A stretch of 64,000 bases of DNA, from contig JAEPQD010000001.1 of the NCBI GenBank assembly GCA_017642695.1, positions 434,001 to 498,000 of the forward strand, read 5' to 3'. The translations under genes were made by a program, and so were the position numbers. Origin of the DNA: Parvibaculum sp. (GTDB lineage Bacteria; Pseudomonadota; Alphaproteobacteria; Parvibaculales; Parvibaculaceae). The notes below the pieces were generated by a model. The model was not told the origin of the DNA and searched no databases. It saw only the letters and a list, made by a program, of their open reading frames with translations. Positions 17,987 to 27,851 of the stretch are shown here, one piece after another; the first letter of the stretch is position 1; each line of letters begins with the position of its first letter.

Positions 17987-18766
17987 TCACCGGCAGATTC
18001 CCCAGCGCGCCATCTCGAAATGGAAGTGGTTCGCGTGGAGATCGTTGTAATCCGGGCCGAGAACGGTGGAGAAAAGGCCGCAGGCGCCTTCATGCACGGC
18101 GGCGAGAAAGCGGCCCTCCGGCGTGTCGCCGTCCCAGTCGTCGAGCACGGTGATGCGGCGTCCGTCGGCGAGATCGAAGCCCGAAATGTCGATCGCATCG
18201 CCGCGCGCATGACCGCTGCGGCGGCCGCCCTTCTCGTTGTTCACGTTCCGGCAGGCGTAAGTCCCGTAATGGCGGACCCGGGCGACCTCGGAGCCGAGAT
18301 GTTCCGCCGCCGCCGGCGCGACGACGTGGCGTTCCCACATCAGGAGCGCGGCGGTCGCCGGGCAGGTGAGCTGGATGCCGCCGCCATAGGAAATCCGCGA
18401 CTGTTCGAGGGTGAGACCCTGCGGCATGCCGCAGCCTTCGCTGTCCGACGCGATGCTGTCGCGGCGGTATTTCGTACCGGACGCGCGCACGACCGAAACG
18501 CAGATATCGTATTCGTCCGCGAGGCCCCTGAGCTTCAGTCCCGTGACGATGTTGGGTTCGTCGCGGATGTCCGGCGGCACGAAGGGATTGTAGGCGTCCG
18601 GAAACCAGACGACCGCGAACCAGACCGCGAAGCCAAGCCCGCCAAAGAAGAGAACGAAACGGAAGACGATGCCGGCAATCACAAGCGCGCGGCGGAGACG
18701 GGGCGAAAACCTCTCGAGCAAACTCACTCCTCTACCGGTGCCCCCTCGACGCCCGGCCGACGTCAT
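17987..18766 (-). CDS. Extensin family protein (membrane-anchored)
   Basis: A 259-residue protein with one N-terminal transmembrane helix (about 28-52) followed by an extensin-like C-terminal domain. Visible family features: C with L at the domain start, GCGMPQGLTL, GGIQLTCPATAALLMWE, HYGTYACRNV, SGHARGDAIDISGFDLADGR, DWDGDTPEGRFL and NDLHANHFHFE. The His/Asp pattern resembles M15-type peptidases, suggesting cell-wall processing in the periplasm. Its ATG directly follows the stop of the SDHAF4-like gene, which implies co-translation. Confidence 0.88.
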   Translation of the reverse strand: MTSAGRRGGTGRGVSLLERFSPRLRRALVIAGIVFRFVLFFGGLGFAVWFAVVWFPDAYNPFVPPDIRDEPNIVTGLKLRGLADEYDICVSVVRASGTKYRRDSIASDSEGCGMPQGLTLEQSRISYGGGIQLTCPATAALLMWERHVVAPAAAEHLGSEVARVRHYGTYACRNVNNEKGGRRSGHARGDAIDISGFDLADGRRITVLDDWDGDTPEGRFLAAVHEGACGLFSTVLGPDYNDLHANHFHFEMARWGICR

Positions 18767-18970
18767 TCAGAAATCGCTGACGATGCCCTTCACTTCCCAG
18801 TCGCCGTAGCGCGTGGGCTCGGCACCGCCGCGTCCGTTGATCTCCTTCGGGCGCTGCGGCGCGGCATCGGCTTCGCGGCGGCGCGCCTCGGCTTCCGCCA
18901 GCGCGCGTCGGGCGGCAGGCGAAAGAGGCTTTCGCGCGCCCTTTTCCGCCGGATTTTCCTCATCCGCCAT
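18767..18970 (-). CDS. DUF1674 / succinate dehydrogenase assembly factor 4 family
   Basis: A 67-residue protein with the signature C-terminus GGAEPTRYGDWEVKGIVSDF, the conserved block of DUF1674, which includes mitochondrial SDHAF4. That factor helps mature the flavoprotein subunit of succinate dehydrogenase. No sdh genes are in the window. The ATG at 18970 with AAGAAAGGCG upstream is preferred to a start at 19000. The stop abuts the extensin-family ATG (TGAATG). Confidence 0.88.
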   Translation of the reverse strand: MADEENPAEKGARKPLSPAARRALAEAEARRREADAAPQRPKEINGRGGAEPTRYGDWEVKGIVSDF

Positions 18971-18984
18971 GAAAATTCGCCTTT

Positions 18985-19016
18985 CTTGAACCCGCCACAA
19001 TCAGGATACATATAAA
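18985..19016 (+). promoter_or_regulatory. Candidate promoter of htpX
   Basis: TTGAAC (18986-18991), 17 bases, then CATATA (19009-19014) fits a sigma-70 promoter. The sequence CTTGAA at 18985 also resembles a sigma-32 -35 element, which would suit a heat-shock protease, although the spacing to CATAT is longer than the usual sigma-32 consensus. Confidence 0.5.
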
Positions 19017-19080
19017 GCGGGCAACGGCGCGCTTCCACCCCGGAAGCGGCGACAAGACGGAGAGGTTGAAGACAGGGCCA

Positions 19081-19944
19081 ATGAACACACTGAAAACCGG
19101 CATGCTGCTCGCGGCCATGACGGCGCTTTTCATGGGACTTGGCTTTCTGATCGGCGGACCGAAAGGCGCGATGATCGCCTTCTTCGTTGCCGCGGCCATG
19201 AACCTCTTCGCCTACTGGAACTCCGACAAGATGGTGCTGCGCATGTACAAGGCGCGGCAGGTCGACGAGACGACGGCACCGAACTATGTCGGCATCGTGC
19301 GGGAACTCTCGGCGCGCGCGGGCATCCCGACGCCGAAGATCTACATCATCGACAACCCGCAGCCGAATGCCTTCGCGACCGGCCGCGACCCGGAACACGC
19401 CGCCGTCGCCGCGACCAGCGGGCTGATCGGCATGCTCACGCCGGAAGAACTCGCCGGCGTGATGGCGCACGAACTCGCGCATATCAGGAACCGCGACACG
19501 CTGACCATGACGGTAACGGCGACGATCGCGGGCGCGATCTCGATGCTTGCGAACTTCGCGCTCTTCTTCGGCGGCAACCGCAATGCGGGCGGCTTTATCG
19601 GTACGCTCGCGCTGGCAATCCTCGCGCCGATGGCGGCCGCACTGGTGCAGATGGCGATCAGCCGTACGCGCGAATATTCGGCGGATGCGGGCGGCGCGGA
19701 AATTTCCGGCAATCCGCTCTGGCTCGCCTCGGCGCTCGAACGGATCGACAAGGCCGCACGGCGCGCGCCGAACGAGGAAGCCGAAGCCAACCCCGCCACC
19801 GCGCACATGTTCATCATCAATCCGCTGAACGGGCGCGGCCGCGACAGCCTTTTCTCGACACATCCGGCGACCGCCAACCGCGTTTCCGCGCTGCGCGAGA
19901 TGGCGCAGGCCATGGCCCAGGCGGCGGGCCGCCGCCGGAACTGA
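19081..19944 (+). CDS. htpX: Zinc metalloprotease HtpX
   Basis: A 287-residue M48-family inner-membrane protease that degrades misfolded membrane proteins. Two N-terminal hydrophobic segments (about 6-25 and 28-46), the zinc motif HELAH at 130-134 followed by IRNRD, further membrane segments around 147-195, and the third ligand region [12 protein letters not shown] are all present. An ATG at 19081 gives the standard MNTLKTG start; an in-frame TTG at 19066 is possible. It is divergent from the SDHAF4-like gene and upstream of rsmB by 49 bases. Confidence 0.95.
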   Translation: MNTLKTGMLLAAMTALFMGLGFLIGGPKGAMIAFFVAAAMNLFAYWNSDKMVLRMYKARQVDETTAPNYVGIVRELSARAGIPTPKIYIIDNPQPNAFATGRDPEHAAVAATSGLIGMLTPEELAGVMAHELAHIRNRDTLTMTVTATIAGAISMLANFALFFGGNRNAGGFIGTLALAILAPMAAALVQMAISRTREYSADAGGAEISGNPLWLASALERIDKAARRAPNEEAEANPATAHMFIINPLNGRGRDSLFSTHPATANRVSALREMAQAMAQAAGRRRN

Positions 19945-19993
19945 TCCGGCCCCCCCTTCCCGGCGGGCGGCGGCTGTGCTCTAAACCGCCCCC

Positions 19994-21316
19994 ATGAACA
20001 AGACGACAAGCGAACCGGGCCTCGCGGCGCGCGAGGGCGCGGCGGCCATTCTCACCGCCGTGCTGAAGGAGCGTCGCGCCATGGACGATGCCTTTGCCGA
20101 CGAGGCGTCGGCGGGAACGCTCGCCCGTGCGGAACCGCGCGACCGCGCCTTTGCCCGCGCCATCGCCGCCACCGCGATCCGCCGCCTCGGCACGGTCGAC
20201 CGCGTTCTGTCGCAGCTTATCGACAAGGAACTGCCGAAGCGCGCGGGCGCGACCGCGAACATCCTGCGCGCGGGCGTGACCGAAATCCTGTTCCTGCGCG
20301 TGGCGCATCACGCCGCCGTCTCGATGAACGTCGAAGCGGCATCGCGCGATGCCACCGCCCGGCACTACAAGGCGCTGGTGAACGCCGTCCTGCGCCGCAC
20401 CACGCGCGAGGGCGATGCGATACTTGATAATCTGGATACGGAGCGTCTCGACACCCCGGACTGGCTCTGGGAGAGCTGGACCGCGGCCTATGGCGAGGAG
20501 ACGGCGCGGGCGATCATCCGCACGCATTACGAAGACCCGCCGCTCGACCTTTCGGTGAAGACGGAGAGCGATCTCTCCCTCTGGGCGGAGAGGCTCGGCG
20601 CGACGATCCTGCCGACGGGCACACTGCGCCTTGAGGATGCGGGACGCATCGAGGACCTGCCCGGCTTCACGGAAGGCGCATGGTGGGTGCAGGACGCGGC
20701 GGCGGCGCTGCCGGTGAAACTTCTGGGCGATGTCGCGGGCCGGGACGTGCTCGATCTCTGCGCGGCGCCCGGCGGCAAGACGGCGGCCCTCGCCGCGAGC
20801 GGCGGACACGTCACCGCACTCGACCGCTCGAAGCCGCGTCTCGAACGCCTTACCGAAAATCTTTCGCGGCTTGGCCTTGCCGCTGAAACCGTGACGGCAG
20901 ATGCGGGCAGCTACGATCCCGGCCGTCAGTGGGACCGGGTCCTGCTCGACGCGCCCTGCACCGCGACGGGAACCGCGCGGCGGCACCCGGACGTGCTCCG
21001 TCTGAAATCCCCCGCCGACCGCGACAAGCTCGCCGCGCTGCAGGCAAGGCTCCTCACCCGCGCCGCCGAACTCACAGCGCCCGGCGGCACGCTCGTCTAT
21101 TGCACCTGTTCGCTGGAACCCGAAGAGGGCGTGCGCCAGATCGGCCGCTTTCTCGAGGCGAACGGCGCGTTCCGGCGCCGCCCCGTGACGAGCGAGGAAG
21201 TGGGCGGGCTCGCCGAAATCCTGACGGACGAGGGCGACATCAGAAGCCTGCCCTGTCACATGGGTGTCGAGGGCGGCATGGATGGTTTCTACGCGGCACG
21301 GCTCGAGCGCGCCTGA
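19994..21316 (+). CDS. rsmB: 16S rRNA (cytosine-C5) methyltransferase, RsmB/NOP family
   Basis: A 440-residue RNA m5C methyltransferase. An N-terminal NusB-like helical domain (about 10-140) is followed by a Rossmann methyltransferase: SAM-binding DLCAAPGGKTAAL, catalytic-motif DAPCTATGTARRHPD (about 320), and the second conserved cysteine in YCTCSLEPEEG (about 371). It modifies 16S rRNA (C967 in E. coli). In many alphaproteobacteria this gene sits near a heparinase II/III gene and purH, which here follow about 2.4 kb downstream. Confidence 0.94.
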   Translation: MNKTTSEPGLAAREGAAAILTAVLKERRAMDDAFADEASAGTLARAEPRDRAFARAIAATAIRRLGTVDRVLSQLIDKELPKRAGATANILRAGVTEILFLRVAHHAAVSMNVEAASRDATARHYKALVNAVLRRTTREGDAILDNLDTERLDTPDWLWESWTAAYGEETARAIIRTHYEDPPLDLSVKTESDLSLWAERLGATILPTGTLRLEDAGRIEDLPGFTEGAWWVQDAAAALPVKLLGDVAGRDVLDLCAAPGGKTAALAASGGHVTALDRSKPRLERLTENLSRLGLAAETVTADAGSYDPGRQWDRVLLDAPCTATGTARRHPDVLRLKSPADRDKLAALQARLLTRAAELTAPGGTLVYCTCSLEPEEGVRQIGRFLEANGAFRRRPVTSEEVGGLAEILTDEGDIRSLPCHMGVEGGMDGFYAARLERA

Positions 21317-21397
21317 CACGCCGCCCGTCCGTGCTATTCAATTGACGAACGGGGGCCCCGAAGGCAGGCTGGCGCCCGAATTTTCCGGAAGACGCTC

Positions 21398-22147
21398 TTG
21401 CCCGAAACCACACCCGAGAAAACCGAAACGCCCGCAAGCTGCATGATCTGCGGCGGCACCTCCTTCGTGCCGCTCGGCGCGCACAAGGGCCACAACATGT
21501 TTCGCTGCACGGAGTGCGGCTTCGGCTTCGTCCATCCGATGCCGACGATGTCCGACGTCGCTGCGATCTACGACAATTACGGGCCGAGCATCAGCTATAC
21601 GAAGAAGGCAAAGAAGAAGGTCGCAAGATCGCGCAAGCGCCTGAAGCGCTACATGCACCTTGCGAACGGCAAACGCTTCATCGATCTCGGCTGCAACATC
21701 GGCACGACGGTGGAAGCTGCCCGCGAACTCGGCTTCGACGCGCATGGCATCGACATCGACCCGGAAAGCGTCGGCGGTGCCAAACGGATTTTCCCGGGCG
21801 GCAAGTATCACGCCGGGCCCATCGAAAGCCTGCCGCTCGAATGGGGCCAGTTCGATTTCGCCTTCTCGACCGAAGTGATCGAACACATCCCCGATCCGCA
21901 TGCCTATTTCGAGGCGCTGACGCCGCGCCTCGCGCCCGGCGCGCTGCTCTATCTCACGACGCCCGATGCCGGCCACTGGCGCGTCCCGGCGAATTTTCCG
22001 GACTGGGACCAGGTCTTCCCGCCGCATCACATCCTTTATTTCACGAAGGATTCGATGACGCGCTTTCTCGATTGTCACGGCTTCGACGTGATCCGGTTCG
22101 TCTGGAGCCTGAAGCCCGCGCTGAAGGTGCTGGCGCGCAAACGCTGA
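21398..22147 (+). CDS. Zinc-ribbon class I SAM-dependent methyltransferase
   Basis: A 249-residue methyltransferase. Two cysteine pairs (CMIC near residue 15 and CTEC near 36) form an N-terminal zinc-binding knuckle. The SAM domain has FIDLGCNIGTTVEAA (motif I), the acidic HGIDIDPES (motif II) and FSTEVIEHIPDPHAYF (motif IV). The architecture resembles sugar C- or O-methyltransferases of glycan pathways, but the substrate is unknown. The start is TTG after a GGAAGA site. It is convergent with the FkbM gene, with only three bases between stops. Confidence 0.85.
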   Translation: MPETTPEKTETPASCMICGGTSFVPLGAHKGHNMFRCTECGFGFVHPMPTMSDVAAIYDNYGPSISYTKKAKKKVARSRKRLKRYMHLANGKRFIDLGCNIGTTVEAARELGFDAHGIDIDPESVGGAKRIFPGGKYHAGPIESLPLEWGQFDFAFSTEVIEHIPDPHAYFEALTPRLAPGALLYLTTPDAGHWRVPANFPDWDQVFPPHHILYFTKDSMTRFLDCHGFDVIRFVWSLKPALKVLARKR

Positions 22148-22150
22148 CGC

Positions 22151-22927
22151 TCAACCGGCATCGAGAAGCGGTGCCCGTTCTTCCGGCACGAAAAGATAGT
22201 CGGCAAGCCCCTCGAAACCCCGCACGGAATGAAGGCGGTAGCCCTCGCGCTCAAAGGTCTTGAAGACGCGGTAGCCGAGCGGCTCGAAGACCGAGAAGAT
22301 TTCCTCCGGCGTCGACCCCGACTGCGCGAGCTGCTTCGGCGACACCTCGATCATGACCGAGGGCCTGAGACGCGCGATGGTCTCGCGCGCGCCGCGCAGG
22401 AAATGCGGCTCCCAGCCTTCGATATCGGCCTTGATGAAATCGAGCCGCGTCATGTTCCTCTCATGAGCGAAGAGGTCGAGCGTCGTGAGCCGGATTTCCT
22501 GCGAGACGACATCCCGGCCGCTGAGTTCCGCGCCGATATGGGCAAGGCCGAAGCCGAGCGTCCCGCGCTTCTTGAGCGGCACGTTGAGCACCTCCGAACC
22601 CGGCACGTCGGAAAGCCCGGCGGCCACGATCTCGACATTGCGCAGGGAACGAAGCCGGACCACCGGCCGCAGGATCGACAGTGCATAGCCGCCCGGCTCG
22701 AAGGCATGGACCCGTCCCCGCGGCACCATCCGCGAAAAGAGCTTGGCGAACTGGCCCGAATGCGCGCCGACATCGACGATGACGCCGTCTTCCGGGACCA
22801 GCGGCGCGATCCGTTCCGCGAACTCCCGGTGATACTGGTAGAACAGCGCCTTGAAGAGATGGGCACCCCAGGTGAGGCGCTGACGGAAGCTGAGCACCGG
22901 CGCCCCGGCGGATGACGAAGAAGACAT
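22151..22927 (-). CDS. FkbM family methyltransferase
   Basis: A 258-residue FkbM-type SAM methyltransferase. VIVDVGAHSGQFAKLFSR is the SAM-binding motif, HAFEPGG follows, and LDFIKADIEGWEPHFLRGA is the conserved metal or substrate-proximal block. FkbM proteins O-methylate sugars or polyketides, and several act on LPS or exopolysaccharide. The target is unknown. It faces the zinc-ribbon methyltransferase, and a TylF-like methyltransferase lies 5 kb away, but these are not in one operon. Confidence 0.87.
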   Translation of the reverse strand: MSSSSSAGAPVLSFRQRLTWGAHLFKALFYQYHREFAERIAPLVPEDGVIVDVGAHSGQFAKLFSRMVPRGRVHAFEPGGYALSILRPVVRLRSLRNVEIVAAGLSDVPGSEVLNVPLKKRGTLGFGLAHIGAELSGRDVVSQEIRLTTLDLFAHERNMTRLDFIKADIEGWEPHFLRGARETIARLRPSVMIEVSPKQLAQSGSTPEEIFSVFEPLGYRVFKTFEREGYRLHSVRGFEGLADYLFVPEERAPLLDAG

Positions 22928-23068
22928 GGATATCCCCGAACGGACAGGACGGGGCCGGGCCCGCTCAATCTTGCACCCCGCGAATCTAGCTGTTAATCAC
23001 TGATTGCAGAAGCCCGGAATGCAAAATGCAGTAGGCTGCGGCATCACCCACCACAAGAGCTTCGCATC

Positions 23069-23728
23069 ATGAGCGGCATCAAGATCGCCCCGTCCATTCT
23101 GGCCTCGGACTTCGCCCGGCTGGGCGAGGAAGTCCGCGCCATCACGGAAGCGGGTGCGGACTACATCCATGTCGACGTGATGGACGGCCACTTCGTGCCG
23201 AACATCACCATCGGGCCGGACATCGTGAAAGCGATCAAGCCTTACTCGGACAGGATCTTCGACGTTCATCTGATGATCTCGCCGGTCGACCTCTATATCG
23301 AGGCCTTCGCGAAGGCGGGCGCGGACATCATCACCTTCCACCCGGAAGCAGGGCCGCACCCCCACCGCACCGTCCAGGCGATCAGGCAGGCGGGCTGCAA
23401 GGCCGGTCTCTCGCTCAACCCGGCAACGCCGCTCGAAACGCTCTGGCCATTGCTTGGCGACATCGACCTCGTGCTCGTCATGTCGGTGAACCCCGGCTTC
23501 GGCGGACAGAGCTTCATCGAAAGCCAGCTCGCCCGCATCGAGACGATCCGTAAACGGATCGATGCGGAAGGCGTGAACGTCGAGCTCGAAGTCGATGGCG
23601 GTATCAATTTCGAGACCGCGCCGCGCGCCATCGCCGCGGGCGCGACGGTGCTCGTTGCGGGCACGGCGACATTCAAGGGCGGACCGTCCGCCTATGCACA
23701 GAACATCGCGGCACTGCGCGGCGCCTGA
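23069..23728 (+). CDS. rpe: Ribulose-phosphate 3-epimerase
   Basis: A 219-residue TIM-barrel enzyme that interconverts ribulose 5-phosphate and xylulose 5-phosphate in the pentose phosphate pathway. It has KIAPSILASDFARLG, the metal and catalytic region HVDVMDGHFVPNITIGP, HLMI, MSVNPGFGGQSF (phosphate loop) and EVDGGI. Length is typical. It leads a same-strand pair with the heparinase gene (33-base gap). Confidence 0.97.
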   Translation: MSGIKIAPSILASDFARLGEEVRAITEAGADYIHVDVMDGHFVPNITIGPDIVKAIKPYSDRIFDVHLMISPVDLYIEAFAKAGADIITFHPEAGPHPHRTVQAIRQAGCKAGLSLNPATPLETLWPLLGDIDLVLVMSVNPGFGGQSFIESQLARIETIRKRIDAEGVNVELEVDGGINFETAPRAIAAGATVLVAGTATFKGGPSAYAQNIAALRGA

Positions 23729-23761
23729 GAAGGGACGCGCGTCAACGGAGAGGCCGCCGGC

Positions 23762-25660
23762 ATGACCGTAGCGCGAACGAAATCCGGACGGAATGGCGGC
23801 GCCGCAGGACGCATGGCCGCGCCGTCGGGAAACCGCGCCATCGATCTTGCCGGCGCGGCGCTGGTGCGCATGCGCGATGCAGGCCTCGCCCGCGCCTTCG
23901 ACACATGGGCCTATGGGCAGACGCTGCGCGGTCCGATGCCGGACCACATGGTGCTCTATCCGCCGGAACTGCGGCCAGGCCGCGCAAGCGCGGCAGACGC
24001 GCTCTTTCAGGGGCGGTGGTTCCTGCCCGGCGGACAGGTGCGCGCACCGGGCGGCTCCTCGCCCTTCGCCGCCGATCCGCCGAGCGAGACCTGGGCGGAG
24101 GAGCTGCACGGCTTCTCGTGGCTGCGCCATTTCACGGCGGCGCATGCCGCGAACAACGGCGACACCGCGCAGCGCTACGCACAGAAACTCGTCGCCGACT
24201 GGATCGAGACGGAAGGAAACTGGCACGACATTGCCTGGCGGCCGCAGGTAATCGGGCGGCGCCTCACTTCATGGGTCGCGAATGGCGCGCTCATCATCGA
24301 CGGCACCGAACTCGTTTACCGCTCGATGCTGCTCCGCAACATGGCGCGGCAGGCGCGGCACCTCGCCCGCGTCGCGTCAATCGCCCCGGCGGGCGAGCCG
24401 CGCATCACGGCAGCAATGGGCCTCGCCTTTTCCGGTCTCTGTCTCTCCGAGGGCCACAAGCGGTTGAAGAAAGGCCTGATACTTCTCTGCCGCGAACTCG
24501 ACCGGCAGATTCTTGCCGATGGCGGCCATGTCAGCCGCAATCCGTCTGCGCAATTGTCGATCCTGCTCGACCTGATCTCGCTCCGCGATGCGCTCACCGC
24601 GCGCCGCATCGAGGTGCCGAAACCGGTGCGCGACGCCATCGACCGGATGACACCGATGCTGCGCTTCTTCCGCCACGGCGACGGGCGTCTGGCGCTCTTC
24701 AACGGCTCGACCGAGGGCCCGGAAGGCGCGATCGACGCCGCCCTCGACCGCGACGACGCCAAGGGGCGGCCTTTCGGCTTCGCGCCGCATTCGGGTTATC
24801 AGCGCCTCGCGGCGGGGCCCGCGAGCCTCGTCGTCGATACCGGCCGCCCGCCGCCCGGCCCCTTCAGCCACGAGGCGCATGCCGGCTGTCTCGCCTTCGA
24901 GATGAGCACGGGCCGCTCCCGCATGATCGTGAATTGCGGCGCGACGAAAGTACTCGGTCCCGACTGGGAGGCGGCAAGCCGTGCCACGGCGGCGCATTCA
25001 ACGCTCGTTCTGGCCGACACATCGTCCGCGCGCATGCTGAAAGGCAGGCTATCGCGGCTTCTCCTCGGTGCGCGCGTGATGGAAGGGCCGGTCGAGGTCG
25101 ACAGCCGCCGTAATGAGAACGAGGCGGGTGTCTGGCTCGAAACCGCGCATGACGGATATGCGGGACTTTTCGGGCTGATCCATCGCCGCCGGTTTTTCCT
25201 GTCGGCGACGGGCGAGGACCTGCGCGGCGAAGACGCGCTGGAGACGGCGCCGCAGCCGCGTCGCCCGAAACCCTGGCAACGCCGCTACTGGGTAAAGCCG
25301 CCCGAGGACCCCGAGTTCACGATCCGCTTCCACATTCACCCTGACGCGCGCATCTCGCTCGCCCATGACCGCATGAACGTGCTGGTGCTGCTGCCGAATG
25401 GCGATGGCTGGCAGTTCCGCGCCCGCTCGGGCGGCGGCGAATGTGAAATCGCCATCGAGGAAAGCGTCTATCTCGGCTCCGGCGACACGACGCGGCGCGC
25501 CGAACAGATCGTTGTGGCGGGCCGCGTCTTCCGCGGCGAGGCGCGCGTCAACTGGGCATGGCGCAGGCTCTCGACGCGCAACGCCGGCCACCCGAAACGC
25601 GAGGACGCGGAAGTGCCGGAACTGCCAGACCTTGACCTCGGCCTGCCGGAAGAGCGCTAG
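23762..25660 (+). CDS. Heparinase II/III family protein
   Basis: A 632-residue protein with an alpha-toroid-like N-terminal half (about 60-350, including SWLRHFTAAHAANNGDTAQRY) and a beta-sandwich C-terminal half (about 360-600, including HSGYQRLAAG, HAGCLAFEMS and AAHSTLVLAD). This is the layout of heparinase II/III-like polysaccharide lyases. No signal peptide is visible, so a role on internal or envelope glycan is likelier than secreted degradation. The conserved alphaproteobacterial neighbourhood with purH suggests a housekeeping function that is still undefined. Its last 4 bases overlap the opposing thioesterase. Confidence 0.88.
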   Translation: MTVARTKSGRNGGAAGRMAAPSGNRAIDLAGAALVRMRDAGLARAFDTWAYGQTLRGPMPDHMVLYPPELRPGRASAADALFQGRWFLPGGQVRAPGGSSPFAADPPSETWAEELHGFSWLRHFTAAHAANNGDTAQRYAQKLVADWIETEGNWHDIAWRPQVIGRRLTSWVANGALIIDGTELVYRSMLLRNMARQARHLARVASIAPAGEPRITAAMGLAFSGLCLSEGHKRLKKGLILLCRELDRQILADGGHVSRNPSAQLSILLDLISLRDALTARRIEVPKPVRDAIDRMTPMLRFFRHGDGRLALFNGSTEGPEGAIDAALDRDDAKGRPFGFAPHSGYQRLAAGPASLVVDTGRPPPGPFSHEAHAGCLAFEMSTGRSRMIVNCGATKVLGPDWEAASRATAAHSTLVLADTSSARMLKGRLSRLLLGARVMEGPVEVDSRRNENEAGVWLETAHDGYAGLFGLIHRRRFFLSATGEDLRGEDALETAPQPRRPKPWQRRYWVKPPEDPEFTIRFHIHPDARISLAHDRMNVLVLLPNGDGWQFRARSGGGECEIAIEESVYLGSGDTTRRAEQIVVAGRVFRGEARVNWAWRRLSTRNAGHPKREDAEVPELPDLDLGLPEER

Positions 25661-26064
25661 TCCTTCTTTTTAGGCTCAAGCACCATCTGGCTCTGCGTGA
25701 CGACGGCACAAAGCCGCCCGTCGTCCCGCGTGATCTTCGTCTGCCAGACCATCAGCCGCCCGCCCTTGTGAAAGGGTTCGCAAGTGGCCGTCGCCGTGTC
25801 GCCGACGGGCACGGGCGCGAGGAAATTGGTCTTGCTCTCGACCGTCGTCGTGGTCGCGCCATCCTTCAGGTTCAGCACCGTCGCGACCGCGCCGACCGTA
25901 TCCGCGAAGGACATGATCGCCCCGCCATGCAGGATGTCCGGCACGGTGCAGAGCTCCTTGCGGACCTCGAGCGTCGCCACCACGCGGTCGGGCGTCGCCT
26001 CCCTGATCTCGATCCCCAGCAGATTGGCGAAGGGAAGGTAGGAGATGTCGAGGGGCTGGCTCAT
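25657..26064 (-). CDS. PaaI family hotdog thioesterase
   Basis: A 135-residue hotdog-fold acyl-CoA thioesterase. The active-site signature VPDILHGGAIMSFADTVGA lies at about 41-59, followed by TTTTVESKTNFLAPVPVGD, the standard PaaI pattern. It probably hydrolyses aryl- or acyl-CoA to release CoA. The longest frame begins at 26127; the ATG at 26064 gives the usual N-terminus, with an upstream AGGA. It is divergent from purH. Confidence 0.9.
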   Translation of the reverse strand: MSQPLDISYLPFANLLGIEIREATPDRVVATLEVRKELCTVPDILHGGAIMSFADTVGAVATVLNLKDGATTTTVESKTNFLAPVPVGDTATATCEPFHKGGRLMVWQTKITRDDGRLCAVVTQSQMVLEPKKKD

Positions 26065-26228
26065 GAGCTGGGATTCCTGCAATTTCCGGGGTGTTCTGCG
26101 GCAAGAATAGCTCCCTCCGTCCGGCATTTCGATTACCCGCGGGGTAAGGACGAGACGCCACCTTGGCCCCCTGCCCGTTTCATGCTATCGCCCCGGCCAT
26201 CCCTCCCCGCCTGCCGGAGCCCCGACCC

Positions 26229-27842
26229 ATGCCGACCGCAAAGCCGAACCCCGAAGCCGCCGACATCCAGCGCGTGCGCCGCGCGCTCCTTTCCGTCTCC
26301 GACAAGACGGGCCTCGCCGATTTCGCCCGGGCGCTGCACGAGGCGGGCGTGGAGCTCGTTTCGACCGGCGGCACTGCGAAAGCGATCAAGGATGCGGCGC
26401 TGCCGGTGAAGGACGTCTCGGACCTGACGGGCTTCCCGGAAATGATGGATGGCCGGGTGAAGACGCTCCACCCGAAGGTGCATGGCGGGCTCCTCGCGGT
26501 GCGGGACGACGAAGGCCACGCCGCCTCGATGAAGGAACACGGCATCGGCGCCATCGACCTTCTGGTCGTCAATCTCTACCCCTTCGAGGAAACGGTCGCG
26601 AAGGGCGCGGGCTATGACGATTGCGTGGAAAACATCGACATCGGCGGCCCGGCCATGATCCGCGGCGCGGCGAAGAACCATGCCTATGTGGCCGTGGTCG
26701 TGGACGCGTCGGACTACGGCGCGGTGCTCGACGAACTGAAGGCCAGGGGTGGTACCTCGCTCGCACTCCGCACGAAACTCGCGCAGAAGGCCTATGCACG
26801 GACCGCCGCCTATGATGCGGCGATCTCGAACTGGATGGCGGCGGCGATCGGAGAAGCGGCGCCGGACTACCGCGCCTTCGGCGGCAGCCTGAAGCAGACG
26901 CTGCGCTACGGCGAGAACCCGCACCAGATCGCGAGCTTCTACGTGACCGGCGAGAACCGCCCCGGCGTCTCGAACGCCGAACAGCTCCAGGGCAAGGAGC
27001 TCTCCTACAACAATATCAACGATACGGACGCCGCCTTCGAACTCGCCGCCGAATTCGATCCGAAGCTCGCGCCCGCCATCGCCATCATCAAGCACGCGAA
27101 CCCCTGCGGCGTCGCGACGGGCGAAACGCTCGCCGACGCCTACCGGAAGGCGCTTGCCTGCGACCCCGTCTCGGCCTTTGGCGGCATCATCGCCGCGAAC
27201 CGGATGCTCGACGGCGAAACGGCGGAAGAGATCGCGCGCATCTTCACCGAAGTGATCATCGCGCCGGACGCCGACGAGGACGCGCGCCGCATCATCGGCC
27301 AGAAGAAGAACCTCCGCCTGCTGATCACCCATGGACTCCCGGATGCGGGCGCGCCGGGTCTCAATTTCAAGGCGGTCGCGGGCGGCATGCTGGTGCAGTC
27401 GCGCGACAATGGCCGCGTCGACGCACTCGACCTCAAGGTCGTGACGAAGCGCGCGCCGAGCGCACAGGAAATGGCGGATCTCAAATTCGCCTTCCGCGTC
27501 TGCAAGCATGTGAAGTCGAACGCGATCATCTATGTGAAGAACGGCGCCACCGTCGGCATCGGCGCGGGCCAGATGAGCCGCGTGGATTCGGCGCGCATCG
27601 CCGCGCGCAAGGCGCAGGATGCGGCGGACGCCGCCGGCGAAAAGACGCCTGCCACCATCGGCTCCGTCGTGGCGTCAGATGCCTTCTTCCCGTTCGCGGA
27701 TGGACTTCTCTCGGCGGCCGAAGCGGGCGCGACGGCGGTGATCCAGCCGGGCGGCTCCATGCGCGACGACGAGGTGATCGCCGCGGCCGACGAAAAGGGC
27801 CTCGCCATGGTGATGACGGGGATGCGTCACTTCCGGCACTGA
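26229..27842 (+). CDS. purH: Bifunctional AICAR transformylase / IMP cyclohydrolase
   Basis: A 537-residue enzyme for the last two steps of IMP synthesis. The N-terminal MGS-like IMP cyclohydrolase has [13 protein letters not shown] and [15 protein letters not shown]. The C-terminal transformylase carries [19 protein letters not shown] and [13 protein letters not shown]. The frame opens at 26163, but the ATG at 26229 gives normal length. No purine riboswitch or clear PurR-type site was seen upstream. Confidence 0.97.
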   Translation: MPTAKPNPEAADIQRVRRALLSVSDKTGLADFARALHEAGVELVSTGGTAKAIKDAALPVKDVSDLTGFPEMMDGRVKTLHPKVHGGLLAVRDDEGHAASMKEHGIGAIDLLVVNLYPFEETVAKGAGYDDCVENIDIGGPAMIRGAAKNHAYVAVVVDASDYGAVLDELKARGGTSLALRTKLAQKAYARTAAYDAAISNWMAAAIGEAAPDYRAFGGSLKQTLRYGENPHQIASFYVTGENRPGVSNAEQLQGKELSYNNINDTDAAFELAAEFDPKLAPAIAIIKHANPCGVATGETLADAYRKALACDPVSAFGGIIAANRMLDGETAEEIARIFTEVIIAPDADEDARRIIGQKKNLRLLITHGLPDAGAPGLNFKAVAGGMLVQSRDNGRVDALDLKVVTKRAPSAQEMADLKFAFRVCKHVKSNAIIYVKNGATVGIGAGQMSRVDSARIAARKAQDAADAAGEKTPATIGSVVASDAFFPFADGLLSAAEAGATAVIQPGGSMRDDEVIAAADEKGLAMVMTGMRHFRH

Positions 27843-27851
27843 AGCCCGGTA

